Positions 11,401-23,411 of a stretch of DNA of 64,000 nucleotides are shown one piece after another. Under the pieces are notes generated by a model. That model saw only the letters and a program-made list of their open reading frames with translations. It was not told where the DNA came from and ran no database searches. Source of the DNA: Oryzias latipes (lineage: Eukaryota; Chordata; Actinopteri; Beloniformes; Adrianichthyidae). The stretch covers positions 29,811,166 to 29,875,165 of the forward strand of contig NC_019867.2 in the NCBI RefSeq assembly GCF_002234675.1. Direction: 5' to 3'. Every line of letters starts with the position of its first letter. The first letter of the stretch is position 1. The position numbers and the translations under genes were made by a program.

Positions 11401-14400
11401 CAGGAACAGACGAGGAGCATGAACAGCAGACTGCGACCAGAGGAGCACCCGTGGAGGTTTTTTCCTGTGGGTGAGCAGCACAGAAGCAATTAGCGAGGCG
11501 AAGGCAGAGAAGAGCAAGAACATGAGTCGACCAGACTGAGCACCGTAGAGGAACAACGAACTGGCGTCGAATGATGCAGGTTGATGAGGTGAGTGGAACC
11601 AGCTGGTCGTGATCAGGGCAGAGAGGGGAGGGGGAAGGTAGCTGACAGAGGCACCGTGACAAAGATGTGACATGGAGGAAAAGGAAAAATTCTGGTTGGA
11701 CTTTATTGATGATGAGCATCCCTAGAAGTGAGAGAGTTGTCATTGCTGCGGATTTGAATGGACCTGTTGGTGCAGGAAACAGAGGTGATGGGCAGGTTTT
11801 GTATCGAGGAAAGGAACGTAGAAGATGATGGTTGATTTGCAAAAAAATAGATATGGCTGTAGTGAACACATTCTTTGAGAAGAGGCAGGAACATAGGGTG
11901 ACCTATAAGAGTGGAGGTAGAAGCACACAGATAGATTACATCTTGTGTAGAGGGTGTAATGTGAAGGAGATCAGTGACGGTAAAGTAGAGGAACATGAGA
12001 GTGTTTCCAGACAGTAGAGGATGGTGGTGTGTAGGAGGACTCTGGTAATGAAGAATATGGAGACAGAAAAGTGAAAAGGAAGAGAAGAGGACAAACTGGT
12101 GGAAGCTAAAAATAAAAACAGTTGCATTACTTTTAAGAAGCAGTTGAAACAGGCTCTGGGTGGTCAGGAGTATGGGTAGATGCAGGTGAGGTGAAAGTGG
12201 AGGTAAGGTGAAAGTGGAGGTATCAAAGGCTACACAAAGGGCTTATGATGACTTGTATGGTTGGGTAGTAAAGAGGCAGAGTGTGCCCTATACAGATTAG
12301 CAAGGCAGAGAGACCGACATGGGAAAGACATGCAGGAGGTTAGGGGGATTAAGGATAGGGATGATAATGTATTGACACATATTATTAGTGTAAAGATGGA
12401 AAGAATACTTTGAAGAGTTAAGGAATTAAGAAAATCAGAGAGAACAAAGAATTGAAGATGCAACTGTTGTGGAGCAGGAAGTAACAACAATTATTATTAG
12501 GGGTGGAGTGAGGGGGCATTGGAGAGGATGATGAGTGGAAAGACACTTGGTCCTGATGAGATACCTGTGGAAGGATGTAAGTGTCTAGGAGAGATGGCTG
12601 TGGAGTTTTTGATTTGATTTGATTTGATTTGAAATGGTTTATTTCAAGCAATCAAATAGAAGTTATACACAAAAGCAATATAAACATCAGTTATACATTC
12701 ATACGGTAACTAATCAAACTTAGGATAATTAGACATATTTAATAAATATTGCTTGAAAGGGAGTGGGAGGAAGCGAACTTATATAATTCCACCCCGTTAT
12801 ACTATAACCATTTTATTACATGATTTATCAATATCCGGTTCCTAGGTTTTATCAGACAGAATTAAGAATCATAAGGTATCAATAACGCACATGCCAAAGA
12901 TGAATTACTTAAGTACTACGTCAAAAATAACTATTTTAGAAATTAACATGGCAAATGCAGCATCTGAAATATATGCAAATTATGTTACTTTTAAAAGTCA
13001 TTCATATGCTTTAAAAAATAATACTATACCAGTAAAATAGACACAAGTTTTTGGAAGTTTTTGACTGGGTTGTTCAATAGGATCTTAGGTGGTGAGAATA
13101 TGCTTGAGGAATGAAAGAGAAACGTGATGGTGTCCATTTTTAAGAACAAGGGAGAGTTGTGGAAACAACAGAGGGCTAAAGCTGATGACCCATCCAATGA
13201 AGTTATGGAAAGTTGAAGCTAGAATAAGAGCAGAAGTGAACATTTGTGAGCAGCAGTATAGTTTCATGCCAAGAAAGAGCACTATAGATGCAATATTTTC
13301 TTTAAGGATGTTGATAAAGAAGGTCAGAGAAAGCTGTACTGTGGTAATATATGAAAAAGTCTGGAGTGACAGAAAAGTATGTTAGAGTAGTGCAGGATAT
13401 TTACGAGGGCTACAGGACAGGGGTATGGAGTGCTGTAGGGGAGACAGAGGAGTTAAAGGTAAAGGTGGGATTACATCATGGATCATCTCTGAGCCCCTTC
13501 CTGTTTGCAATGGTGATAGACAGGCTGACAGAGGAGGTTAGACAGGAATCACTGTGATGTTTTGATGTTTACAGACGATGTTGTGATTTGCAACAAGAGC
13601 TGGAAACAGGTGGAGGAAAAGCTAGAGAAAGGAGAGGAATGAAGGATAGTTGCAGCAAGATGGGGTCCCATTATCTGTCACACACCTATGTGTGCGAAAT
13701 TTGTTCTCCGCATTTCACCCATCTCCTGGCGGAGCAGTGAGCTGCAGACACAGCCGTGCTCGGGAACCATTTGGTGGCTTAACCACCCAATCCAACCCCT
13801 TAATACTGAGTGTCAAGCAGGGATGACTCTGTCTGGATTTGAACTCACGACCTTCCAGTCACAGGGCGGACACTCTTTCACAAGCCCACTGCGCTGGTTC
13901 AAGTATATGTGTGTGAATGAGAGGGACACAAGTGGAAAAGATAAAGAAGGTGGAGACTGTGAATGTGGGCAGGCATCCTCAACATTAGTCCTGGTAAAAC
14001 ACAGTCTCAGTCCTGTGATGAGATTGATGCCTAGCAAGGTGGTACCAGAGCCCACAGTGAAAAGTAACATGCATTATCATGTGACACTGTGACAGGAAGA
14101 TATCCCAGTAGAGTTATTGGAGAGCGAGAGTATGTAACATCTGAAGACTGCATAGCATCACTTAGAAAAATTTCTTTCATACCCAAATCTGGATATATAA
14201 TAAAAATAGATAAACCAGAGTCCACAGTAAACTGGATGGGTGCTGAGATAGAAGCAGTTGTAATGGTAACTGTGAGATGTCTGTCAGATGAGTCAGAATT
14301 ACTTTAAAACAGGATTTGGACCTTCACTATTTGAACAGCATTAACAGAGCGAGTCTGTGTTAAGCGGCATACACAGGCAACATAACCCGCCTTCTGACAG

Positions 14401-17400
14401 CTCTGTCTGACAGCTAGCCGCAGCACTCAGGCATTTCAGGCTGTTTGTAAGATGTTTATCATAAGTTGAAGCAGAAGTAGAATTGCAGACAGCAGGGGCA
14501 GGTGTTATCTTTTGGGGTACCTTTTGAAACTGTCTCCAGTCTACTGTTGGTCTATTCTGAACAGCCACAACAGGAACCATCAGGGTGAAAGTTGAAAATG
14601 ACCTGGCTTGCTCCGTAGCTGCTTCTACTTGAGTCGCCATAGTAACGGCTTTGTGCAGCGTCAGATCAGCTTCCAACATCATTCGCTCACGTATGTGCCA
14701 ACTACAAACTGTATGTGTTCAAGTAGTTGGTTCCCAATCATTTCATCCTGCTTATCATCAAAGCCACATGTTGCAGCTCAATCTCTTAAAGTGACTACAT
14801 ACTGCAAGTTGGATTCAGTCGGAGCTTGGGCACATTTTCTGAAAACGGTGCTCGGCAAAGTCATCCCGCCTAGGTTTGAAGTGAGCTTTCGAAGCCTTCA
14901 TGCCATCTTTCATAGTAGTACCTTGATCTGGAAGTGTGTAAAACAGCCACTGACCTTGTGTGTTTGGCACATATAGAAGAAGAGTGTTTTTCCTCTCCTG
15001 CAGTCATTTGTCACCTGACTAAGTAAGTGATTTAGGAACATTCTCTTCCAAGTATCCAGCAGTATGCTAGGCTTGGAGGTCTTAAGAATCAGACTTTATA
15101 CAAGAAATTTAAGTCTTTGCAAACACAGTCACATGTAGACAGTACAGGTAATACTTTTTTCTTCTTCTCTTGCACTCAGTCTTATCTGGACACCTTCTGG
15201 TTACATCAGAACACAACGGAATAATGTGGCCTGAAGCCGGGGCATAGAGACAACACTGATTTGATTGTTGCCATCTTCCAAATAAAAGACAGGCCCAGTC
15301 ACCCCACTATGCTAATATTACGTATTGGCTGGCATTAACAAATCTGAAAGACCAGAGTTGTCTGTGTGGATCTTCTTGAGAGATCCAGTCACCTCCAGTC
15401 AGCCAAACACCTCAGATCTTTAAATCGCATCACCATACAACATCTAACCCAGAAGAAGACTGGTGGCCCAAACCTGCCACAACAAAACTCTACAAGAACA
15501 ACATGTGCATCCATAGCTCTCATGGGCACGCAAAAGCCCAATATTGCTGTCTAATTTCCCGTCAAATGTAACCTTTAAAACTGAAGAGATCACACTGAAG
15601 CAGTCTGTTGGATGTGTCCAAGTCCCTCTGGGATCAGAACTGCTCACAGCTGGCTGACCTTCCACTGCTGTTCTGTCTGCTCAGGTGGGCCGTTTACAAA
15701 GAGGGAATTCCCCTCTGCATGAAGGCAGATACCCTGATGTCTCTGCCCCTGGATGACCGCTACCCCTTCACAAGGGACCTGGAGTTTGGCTTCACAGCAG
15801 TGGCAGCGTAGGTGTCTGTTTCCTGATGGTTGGATGTGTCAGAGTGACTTTGAGCTCAGGAAGTGACTGTACTGTTCTTGCTGTGCAGGCTGGCAAAGCT
15901 GGGTTTGGAGGCGTGGTCTAATTGTATAGACAAGTGGAACAGCATGAACGACATTGAAAAGCTGTACAAAAGTCACGTGACCTCCACATCTGGTACTGTT
16001 ATTCATTCAAAAAGAAAAAAAGAAAAAAAAGAAATGAACTATCCATGTATTTTGCAAAGGTTGAATTGTCTGCACAATACCTTCCCTTCAGCATGTGGCA
16101 AGAACATCTTTGAATGTCCCAGTGTAAAATAAACCTTTATACTCCAAAGAAACAAAACATTTAAAGAAAAATGTTTAATTTTCCAGGAAACATATTTTGT
16201 TCAAGAAATAGTTACAACAACAAAATGATCCCAGTAAAAGACATTTTGCCCAAGACTATAAGAAGATAATTTTCCTTATCACTATTGCTATTTTGTTGTT
16301 ATTACTACTAAGTAAGATACCTATGCTAAAGAGTGAAACACAACTGCAAACTTTTTTATCCAAAAGAATTTTCTTTGTTATACAAAGAAAGAGCTCTTCT
16401 GCTGAGACAGCTGTGTGAAACAGATTTGTTTTGTCAGATTACGTCATGAAGCACTGGAGGGAGGACGCCTTCTTTGGCTACCAGTTTCTAAATGGAGTGA
16501 ACCCGATGATGATCCGACGCTGTAAAACTCTCCCATCAAAGTTTCCTGTCCCCTCGAACATGATCTTTGGCAAGTCTTGGCTTACTCTGAGGACTGAAAT
16601 GATGGTAACAAGCTCCTGACACGCAGCAGACAGATTCTTCTCTGGTTTCCACATGAACGTGGTGCTAAAATCAACCTCTTCTTCCCATTCACGACAGAAA
16701 GGAAACATCTATCTGTCCGACTACAACATTCTGGATGGGGTGGAAACAAACACCATAAATGGGAGGAAGCAGTTTCTAGCTGCTCCGTTGGTTTTGTTCC
16801 ACAAGAACGAGTACAATGAGATGATGCCAATTGCCATTCAGGTGAGTAGAAGCTTCAGGAAGTATTTCCTCACAAAGAGTCAAGAACACACCAGCAGGCA
16901 AAGTTCTACTCATCCTTATTACTGGTTCCTTATTTTAACTTTCAGTTTATAACATTAGTATAAGCCTAAAAAAACTTGAGAAGTTTGTCAAACTCCAATT
17001 TACCTCGTTGCTACACAAAACTAAAGACATTTTTAAAATAAGTTAATTTCAAACATTTCACCTTCCATTTATGTAATTTAGTCTAGATCATTCCAATTAG
17101 GCCATATTTTCAAAACTGTGTTAAAATAAGGGCCCAGGGGTGTCAAACACACGGCCCGCGGGCCGGATACGGCCCGCCAGGTGGTTTAGTCTGGCCCACA
17201 TATGAAGAGTAAAAATCACAAGAATGTTTTAAAAAGAAAGCAAGTTTCTAGTCCATTCCTGTGGCGAGTTATGATTTTTTAAAGAGATAACCGAAATGCG
17301 CAATTCCGCCACTAGGGGGAGCAAAGGAAAAGCTTAACAGTTGAAACAACATAACTCTGCATCTGCAGAAAACGAAACCTAACAGCTGTGTGTCTGGGTA

Positions 17401-20400
17401 GGCAGTAGTTTGGTTCCGTGAGCCGCACGACTGAAGGATGATCAGTAATGACAACCTAATGACCAAAATGTTGTCAAAAAAGAAAAAAAAAGGTTGAAGT
17501 GAAGTCCTGAGCTTTCCAGGAAAATAGAAAGCGTTTTATTTGTTCACAGAGCTGAATGCAAACCTGCATGCATGGTATGTCATCAACAGGTTCTCCAAGA
17601 ACATACCATTCAGCCCCACTATGAGACTCTCCACAAAGAAAAGTTTCACCATTTGCAGTTAAGAAAAAAAGATTTAGCAACTATTAGCTGGACCGATAAA
17701 TAACCATCTGGATTTACCGCAGCCGTGAACCTTATTGCAGACAAGTTGGAGCAAACATCCAAATCATTTTCTGATGGTGAACTTATTGAAAATTGCCGAA
17801 GGCTGCAGAAGTCTTGTTCCCAAAAAGCAGTTGACCTTAAACAGGAGTCTGTCAAGAATTACGATCAGATCCAACATCTCTGAGGAAACATGGGCAGCCA
17901 TATGAAGGAATCTTGTCATTTATTGTATTTTCAGTCACTATTGATGAAAGCACCAACATCAAAGATACACCTCTAATCAACAGCTGTGCATGTTTATTAG
18001 AGGTGATGAAGAGCCCGTCACAGTGGAGTTTCTTGAATTGATGGACACAACAACAACTGATGACATAGTCAGCTCTCTAGTTACTGTGCTGGACAATGTT
18101 GAAGTGAACTGGTCACATGAACTAATTTTGGTCACTGATGGCGCTTCCATCAAAGGTCAGGAAGAAGGCAGGTGTTGTTGTCAGTGTTTCTGCAAATGTG
18201 TTTCTGATTTGAATCCTGATGTTGACAGTCTTGTGAAGTTTCAGGAGAGAAAGGAGGTTAACTCCAAACTCTTATGTTCACAAATGTTTGCTAGTTTAAT
18301 TTAGTGTAATTTTGTCATCGTTTGGACGTTTACATTTTAGGAAGATGTTTCATTTTTTTCTGAAGCCCCTCTTGAATTTATTATCAGGATTGCTTCAGTG
18401 TCAAATTTAAAATATTCAGGCTGTATAAAAGTGAATAAACCAATACTTTTTAAAGTGAAATTAATTTCATTTAAGATCCATTGGCCTCTGTGAATGAATG
18501 TGTAATAAGAAATGATTAGGCTACCATGTTGGTTGAGGCATGTTTTCCAATTGTGTAAAAAAACAAGAATAAAGCTGTTGTTTTGCCTTTACGCTACTGG
18601 TCCGGCCCACTTGAGATCAGACGGGTTAAATGTGGCCCCCGAACCAAAATGAGTTTGACAACCCTGGCCTATAATAATGTCTAACAGAAAACACTGAGTT
18701 TGGGGTGCATTTAAATTCATAACACCCTTTAAAAGGATTGATAAAAACCTACAGAAAAACCAGATTCAGTAAGCTGACCTTCTCCAATGACCAACTGAGG
18801 TCAGACAGGACAAGGAATGCATAAAAGCATGGACATCTTCTGTGAGACAAACAAATAAGTTAGTAGCTACAGCACTAAGAGGACAAGAAAAAGAAAACAC
18901 CCCATACAAAGGTAAAAATGACCAGTTTTTTCCAAAGACAACCCCTATCACTACAAGCATCATGAAGGAATGAATGACCACTCATGGAGAAAGAGAGTGA
19001 TAACAAAAGAAAAAACAAGTCATTGGAAATAATACAATAGGATTTTCTGGATTCCTTTTTTTTACAGTCTGGCTCTTTCAATTTGTGGCGCTATCTGCAG
19101 CGGCCTTAGCATTTGCCTATATTGTGTAATAGTCCACTGAACACATTGGCTAAAGTCTCCTTTATTTCCTAAGTAGATTGATGTATTTTGGAGTACAGGA
19201 TTTTGTACTGCTGAGCTTTACCTTTTCACTATGCTGTCATCTGTTGGGTCAAGGCAGCAAAAACCAGGACAGGAAAATACCAAACAAACTGGTCAAATGA
19301 GATAGGTCTGTCCTGTGTTTTTCCTAGTCTGTGGACTCGGCATTTAGTGTACAAAAAGTTCCAAATACAAATGGATGAGAATGAAACCAGACTGATGTCC
19401 GACATCTTTGTTGTGAAGATAACCTGAGACTTCTCTGACAGGACCAGGAGTCAGATCCTCCATGGATTTAATCATCACATGACACTTGTTGATTTCTCTG
19501 CAGCTAAAACAGAAACCAGGAAGGGACAACCCCATCTTCTTCCCCACGGATTCAGAGTATGACTGGCTGTTGGCAAAGACGTATGTGAAAAGCGCAGACT
19601 TCAACCTGCATGAGCTCAACTTTCACCTGCTGCGCACTCACCTGCTGGCTGAGGTGTTTGCGGTTTCTCTGCAGCGCAACCTTCCCAGAGTTCACCCTGT
19701 CTTCAAGGTACCTGGAGCTGATCCGTCACCACGTTGATTTACTCTTTGTGGGTCTTCATGACTCTTCCTGTCTCCCTTTCAGCTCCTCATCCGTCACACA
19801 CGCTACACCTTGCAGATCAATTTCTTGGCTCGAAACTTGCTCATCTCAAAGATTGGAATCCTTACCCTGGTGAGTGAACTGCAGAAGATTTTTTCAGTAT
19901 TTGTGGGTCATCTGAAGTCTCTAACTTTGCTTTAATTGCCTGTTTAGTACACAGCATCTGGTGGAAAAGGCATACTGACCCTCTTGGACAGGAGTGTCTC
20001 CTCCATGACCTACAGATCCCTCTGCATACCTGATGACATCGCTGATCGCGGCCTGGAAGATGTGCCCAACTTCTACTACAGGGACGATGGGTTAAAGCTG
20101 TGGAACATCATGCACAGGTTGGTAGTTTCTATGCTTTAATTTCTACTTTAGCCATAGTCATATGTACAAGCACTGACCCGTAAGTGATCTCCGGGTTTTT
20201 GGGTTGTCCAGATCCAAAGAAATTTGTAGCGAGGAGCGGCAGCATCTTAAAAGGAGCGCAGGTTCCCTGAAGGCCCATACGGGCATCTCAAGAGACGTCA
20301 TGAAAATGGAATGTACGATTGTCATGCGTCTGGTAAATGTATTGTGTATATTTGTGAGGCTTTTGGAAGATGGACACTCATGATGAACGAGTGATGCTAC

Positions 20401-22935
20401 CATACAGTCTTCTTATGCCACACGCATGAGACTGGCTCTTGAGTGCCTCGTGGGATGCTCACACAAACTCCTTTCTGCTTGTCTCATTTCTATTTGTCTG
20501 GCTGGCTACATGCAAGGAGCCTATAAGGAGTATGCATTTGTCACATAAACACAACTCATAGGCTTTTGGCATGTTCGTAAAATTCAAAATTGCATTCCAC
20601 ACGGGCCGCATTTTGTTGTGTAAACATTGCAGCAGCAAATAGCTTCAGACCAAGTGGTGAGAAACAGGTAGCAGACATACCACTCTACTCATTAGATGTA
20701 AAAAAAGGTGCATGTCTGTCAAAATTGGTTAACAATAAGAAGAAAACAAAATGAAAACAGCTAAGCTAACTACACATCCTGTACCACATATCTTTTGTTG
20801 CTGTGCTGTGATTAGGAACTTCTCCCAGTCTTTCATGTTGCCAATTACCACAACCTTGAACAGCTCTAGTGTTCCATTTTGTTTGAAGAAATTTTTACAG
20901 TTTTTTACCCAGACTTCTCTTTTTTTATGGTCCTGTCCAACAGGTGAGCAGACAGATCAGAGCTGAAATCTCTGTATAAACCCCTTTTGCTGGGAATTTG
21001 TAATCATTATTGTAAGGTGTCAATGTTAGTGTAAAGGGGCGGGGCCTGTCCACACACTCAAGTGTTGTATCTGTTTGCTTCAAAAATCTAGACATACAAA
21101 CAGGTAAACATGTACACAATACAACTTCACTTTACACGCACATTCCTATGCACACAAACTAACACATGTAAAGCATGTTGTTCATTTGGGTCATGAATTT
21201 TCTTTGGCCTCTTCAGTTGCCTTGCTTTTCTGGCAAATTTGTTCTTTTGGTCAGACGGTTATTCATGTAGATGTGACTTCCCTTTAGTTTTACTCCATGC
21301 TTCAATAAAACTAGTTTGTGTTATTGTGTTGTGGATTTATTCGACTCCCTTCTCCTGGGAGAATCCTGAGAAATGCCTTTACGCTCAAGAAAAACCTTCA
21401 CCTATTGGTCAGCAGAGCTCCTCTCCTCTTCACCATTGTTGGCATTAGTTGTGTGCACATTTGGTTACCAAGCAATTCATTTTGGAGTGTTGCTTTAAGT
21501 TTTCCACTCATTCATTCAGTCATTTATCTTTTTCCATTGTGTCGCTTTCGGGTCACAGGGCTGCTGGTGCCTATCCCGGCCACTTGTAGGTCAACAGCCT
21601 GTCGCAGTTGTCCGCTAATTTCTCAAATACATCAATCTTGTGTCTACTTGATCATTCAGGACTCAAAGTTTCTTTATTTCTTCCCTCCATTAGTTGTTTC
21701 TGTTGGATCTTAATGTCCTCAGCCAAGAAATTGTGATTTTGTTATGCCTTTGCATTCATTAATCACTTAGCTTTTCTTCTGGGCCTTGGTCAAATCACTT
21801 TTTTCAATACATTTGCTATAAATTATGTTTTAAGACACTGCTAAGTCTTAAAGTCTCGCCACTGTTGCATTGACCTGACACTGGACATAACTGAAATACA
21901 ACTTAAATAACTCAACACAAAATTTAAGTAAAGGTGTTTGGTTTGGTTTGTGTTCTTCTCCAAGGTTTGTTCACGACATCCTCAGCTTCTACTACAAGTA
22001 CGATTGGATGGTCCAGAATGATGCTGAGCTGCAGAACTGGATTCAGGAGATCTTTGAAAATGGCTTTCTGAGACGCAGAGAGACCGGTGGGTGAATTTTA
22101 TGAAGTTGGAGATAAATACATTCTGCTGTAATTGAAAACGTTTTCCCTCTTAATCCTCAGGAATCCCACAGAAATTCATCACTGTGGCTGAGCTGGTCAA
22201 GTTTGTTACCATGGTGATGTTCACCTGCTCTGCACAGCATACTGCTGTGAACGATGGACAGGTGAGTCTGTTTGTTCAACTTAAATATTTAACAGAATAA
22301 TGCAGAAGTCTTTTCTTTACCCATTAAAATGTCCTCTTTCTTGCAATAAATCATTGTCACTACTGATTCAAACATTTCTTCTCTGAAGTATGACTTTTAC
22401 GGCTGGATGCCCAATGGCCCCTCCACCATGAAGAAACCCCCTCCAACCCAGAAGGGTAAAGCAGATGAAGCCAGCTTCCTGTCCACTCTACCGGACGTTG
22501 AGACTACAGTACTCATTATGGCTACTGTCTGGCTGTCCAATATGCAGACCTCTGACAGGGTAAGAGAACAGGGGTTTTGACAGCATCTTTATTCTCTGAA
22601 ACCTGACACTCCAGAACCACCATGCACTGCTGAAGAGACTGGGATTTGTTTCCAACAACCTAACATGTGTTTATCTCTTAAACAGTTGTGCAGATCTAGT
22701 TTTCTTCATTCTTTTGATAGAAATGTGTGACTGAATATGTCTGTGTTCTCCACAGCGATACCTTCATCAGTTTGTAGAGGAGCATTTCACAGAGGACTTT
22801 CCGAGGTACAAGGTCACAGTGTTCCAGCGAGAACTTAAGAAACTAAGCAAAGAAATATATAAAAGAAACAGGGATCTGGAGCTGCCATACACCTATCTGG
22901 ATCCAAAGCTGGTGGAGAACAGTGTAGCCATTTGA
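8474..22935 (+). CDS. Lipoxygenase A (ALOXE3/ALOX15B-like), intact, 14 exons
   Basis: A non-haem iron lipoxygenase that oxygenates or isomerises polyunsaturated fatty acids and their hydroperoxides. Coding exons: 8474-8623, 10192-10390, 10480-10561, 15685-15807, 15889-15992, 16438-16604, 16698-16841, 19504-19707, 19783-19869, 19948-20117, 21965-22086, 22161-22261, 22389-22559, 22756-22935. All introns are GT-AG, phases agree, and the total is 2004 nt (667 aa), normal for animal LOX. Residues 1-115 form the PLAT domain ([22 protein letters not shown]). The catalytic domain has iron ligands His364 and His369 (FHLLRTH), His544 and Asn548 (SAQHTAVN) and C-terminal Ile667 (ENSVAI). Ala407 at the Coffa site predicts S-type oxygenation. 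The LPYTYLDP...ENSV tail points to the ALOXE3/15B/12B branch. ATG 8474 was chosen because it starts the PLAT strand and lies after the TATA-predicted start. Thr545 beside a ligand is unusual. Confidence 0.93.
9019..9602 (+). mobile_element. L1/Tx1-like LINE ORF2 C-terminal fossil (LOX-A intron 1)
   Basis: Plus-strand codons read [20 protein letters not shown] then [16 protein letters not shown], the zinc-knuckle-like C-terminus (CxxC...H) found at the end of L1/Tx1 ORF2 proteins, followed by a decayed tail. Block B carries it at 39782-40373, so it predates the duplication. Confidence 0.6.
11201..11661 (-). mobile_element. Solo LTR (fossil) in LOX-A intron 3
   Basis: A 461-bp insertion with ends TGTCA...TGACA and a perfect 5-bp duplication AAGAT (11196-11200, 11662-11666). 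The empty site is visible in block B (near 41976), so it arrived after the gene duplication. Orientation is tentatively minus. Ends and duplication length fit an LTR. There is no internal region and the family is not determined. Confidence 0.75.
12613..13051 (-). mobile_element. (GATTT)n-tailed LINE-like retroposon in LOX-A intron 3
   Basis: Begins with about four GATTT units, then GAAATGGTTTATTTCAAGCA. On the minus strand this is a 3' end with AATAAA and a pentanucleotide tail. An imperfect target duplication, TGGAGTTTTTGA / TGGAAGTTTTTGA (12601-12612, 13052-13064), flanks it. Block B has the empty site (43048-43055) but carries a separate insertion of the same family at 45030-45330. Confidence 0.75.
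13668..13905 (-). mobile_element. tRNA-derived SINE
   Basis: On the minus strand a tRNA-like head has a B-box-like GTTCAAATCC (13837-13846), followed by a body ending AAATGCGGAGAACAAATTTC. Shared with block B (43656-43893), so older than the duplication. Its body resembles the SINE downstream of the genes (23050-23285). Confidence 0.65.
14341..14990 (-). mobile_element. Gypsy-type retrotransposon gag/pol fossil fragment
   Basis: Minus-strand codons such as [20 protein letters not shown] resemble the region between gag and protease of Ty3/Gypsy elements. The fragment is short and broken, with no LTRs identified around it. It is present in both blocks (44325-44914 in B), so it is older than the lipoxygenase duplication. 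Confidence 0.55.
17135..18666 (+). mobile_element. hAT (Charlie/GTF2IRD2-like) element, internally deleted, in LOX-A intron 7
   Basis: Ends are CAGGGGTGTCAAAC and, inverted, CAGGGTTGTCAAAC (13 of 14). Between them are decayed transposase codons: a BED-like zinc-finger remnant ([16 protein letters not shown], about 17565-17645), [13 protein letters not shown] (about 17935-17980), [16 protein letters not shown] (17993-18040) and [13 protein letters not shown] (18106-18144). Stops and frame changes are frequent, and the C-terminal dimerisation region is missing. Block B shows the uninterrupted site near 47994, so insertion followed the duplication. No clean 8-bp duplication is visible; only GCC is shared between the flanks. 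Confidence 0.85.
20560..21250 (-). mobile_element. Copy-A-specific insertion with poly(A) retroposon fragment (LOX-A intron 10)
   Basis: Block B lacks this stretch (its equivalent junction is near 49874). The part at 20920-21180 is a diverged, shorter member of the family at 34312-36440: it shares GGTCCTGTCCAACAG, CAGAGCTGA and GGGGCGGGGCCTGTCCACAC and begins with a T-run, i.e. a poly(A) tail on the minus strand. The first 350 bp (20560-20915) hold no recognised feature. Confidence 0.65.
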
Positions 22936-23049
22936 ACCCTGCTGAGGGTCCACTTTCAGCCAAATCCTCCAACCTCAAAGCTAGACCTATGCTAAGTTAT
23001 TTTTTTTATTTTACTGTATTTATTTATTCTCTGCGTTAGGATGGGAAAT

Positions 23050-23285
23050 TGGTTCTCCGCATTTGGGGAAGCGGTGAGCTGCAGCCAAACTGCGCACGGA
23101 AGGCAGTAGAGTTAAGGGTCTTGCCTAAGGGCCCTCACTGGGGGATGTTAATTGCTCGCGATATGGTAATTGCCCCAGGACCATTGTTCATTCCCCTCCA
23201 GGGGGAGGGGAATCAAATCCTGATTTTCTGTGTGGTAGTCTTTCACCTTACCAACCAAACTACCCAGCCGCCATGCATCCATACT
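23050..23285 (-). mobile_element. tRNA-derived SINE in LOX-A 3' UTR/flank
   Basis: The minus strand starts with a tRNA-like head (TGGTTGGTAAGG A-box-like; GGATTTGATTCCC B-box-like near 23211-23223) and ends AAATGCGGAGAACC. Shared with block B (51765-51975). Confidence 0.7.
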
Positions 23286-23411
23286 CGTTTTGATTCAAAG
23301 TCTAACTTTGAGACACTTTTAATGATATGACATACAGTCATTCGAAGCAAAACATAAAATAACAAAAACACCTGTTGAACTGTATTACCATCCATCGTAG
23401 AACACTTAAGC

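Larger units (their letters stand above)
10755..13660 (+). mobile_element. RTE-clade LINE fossil (LOX-A intron 3)
   Basis: The 5' part (10755-10990) matches the RTE-type leader starting GCCGGTCCCAAG. Endonuclease codons follow at about 11730-11990 ([41 protein letters not shown]). RT codons lie at 13340-13560 ([36 protein letters not shown]), ending near TDDVV-type codons at 13570. Many frame breaks. It is interrupted in this copy by a solo LTR (11201-11661) and a retroposon (12613-13051). The same fossil without these lies at 41535-43650 in block B. Confidence 0.85.

Noticed and set aside
13188-13560. RT-like frames in LOX introns 3 as host exons
   Set aside because: They carry RTE reverse-transcriptase motifs and lie in the intron of a gene whose exons join correctly without them.
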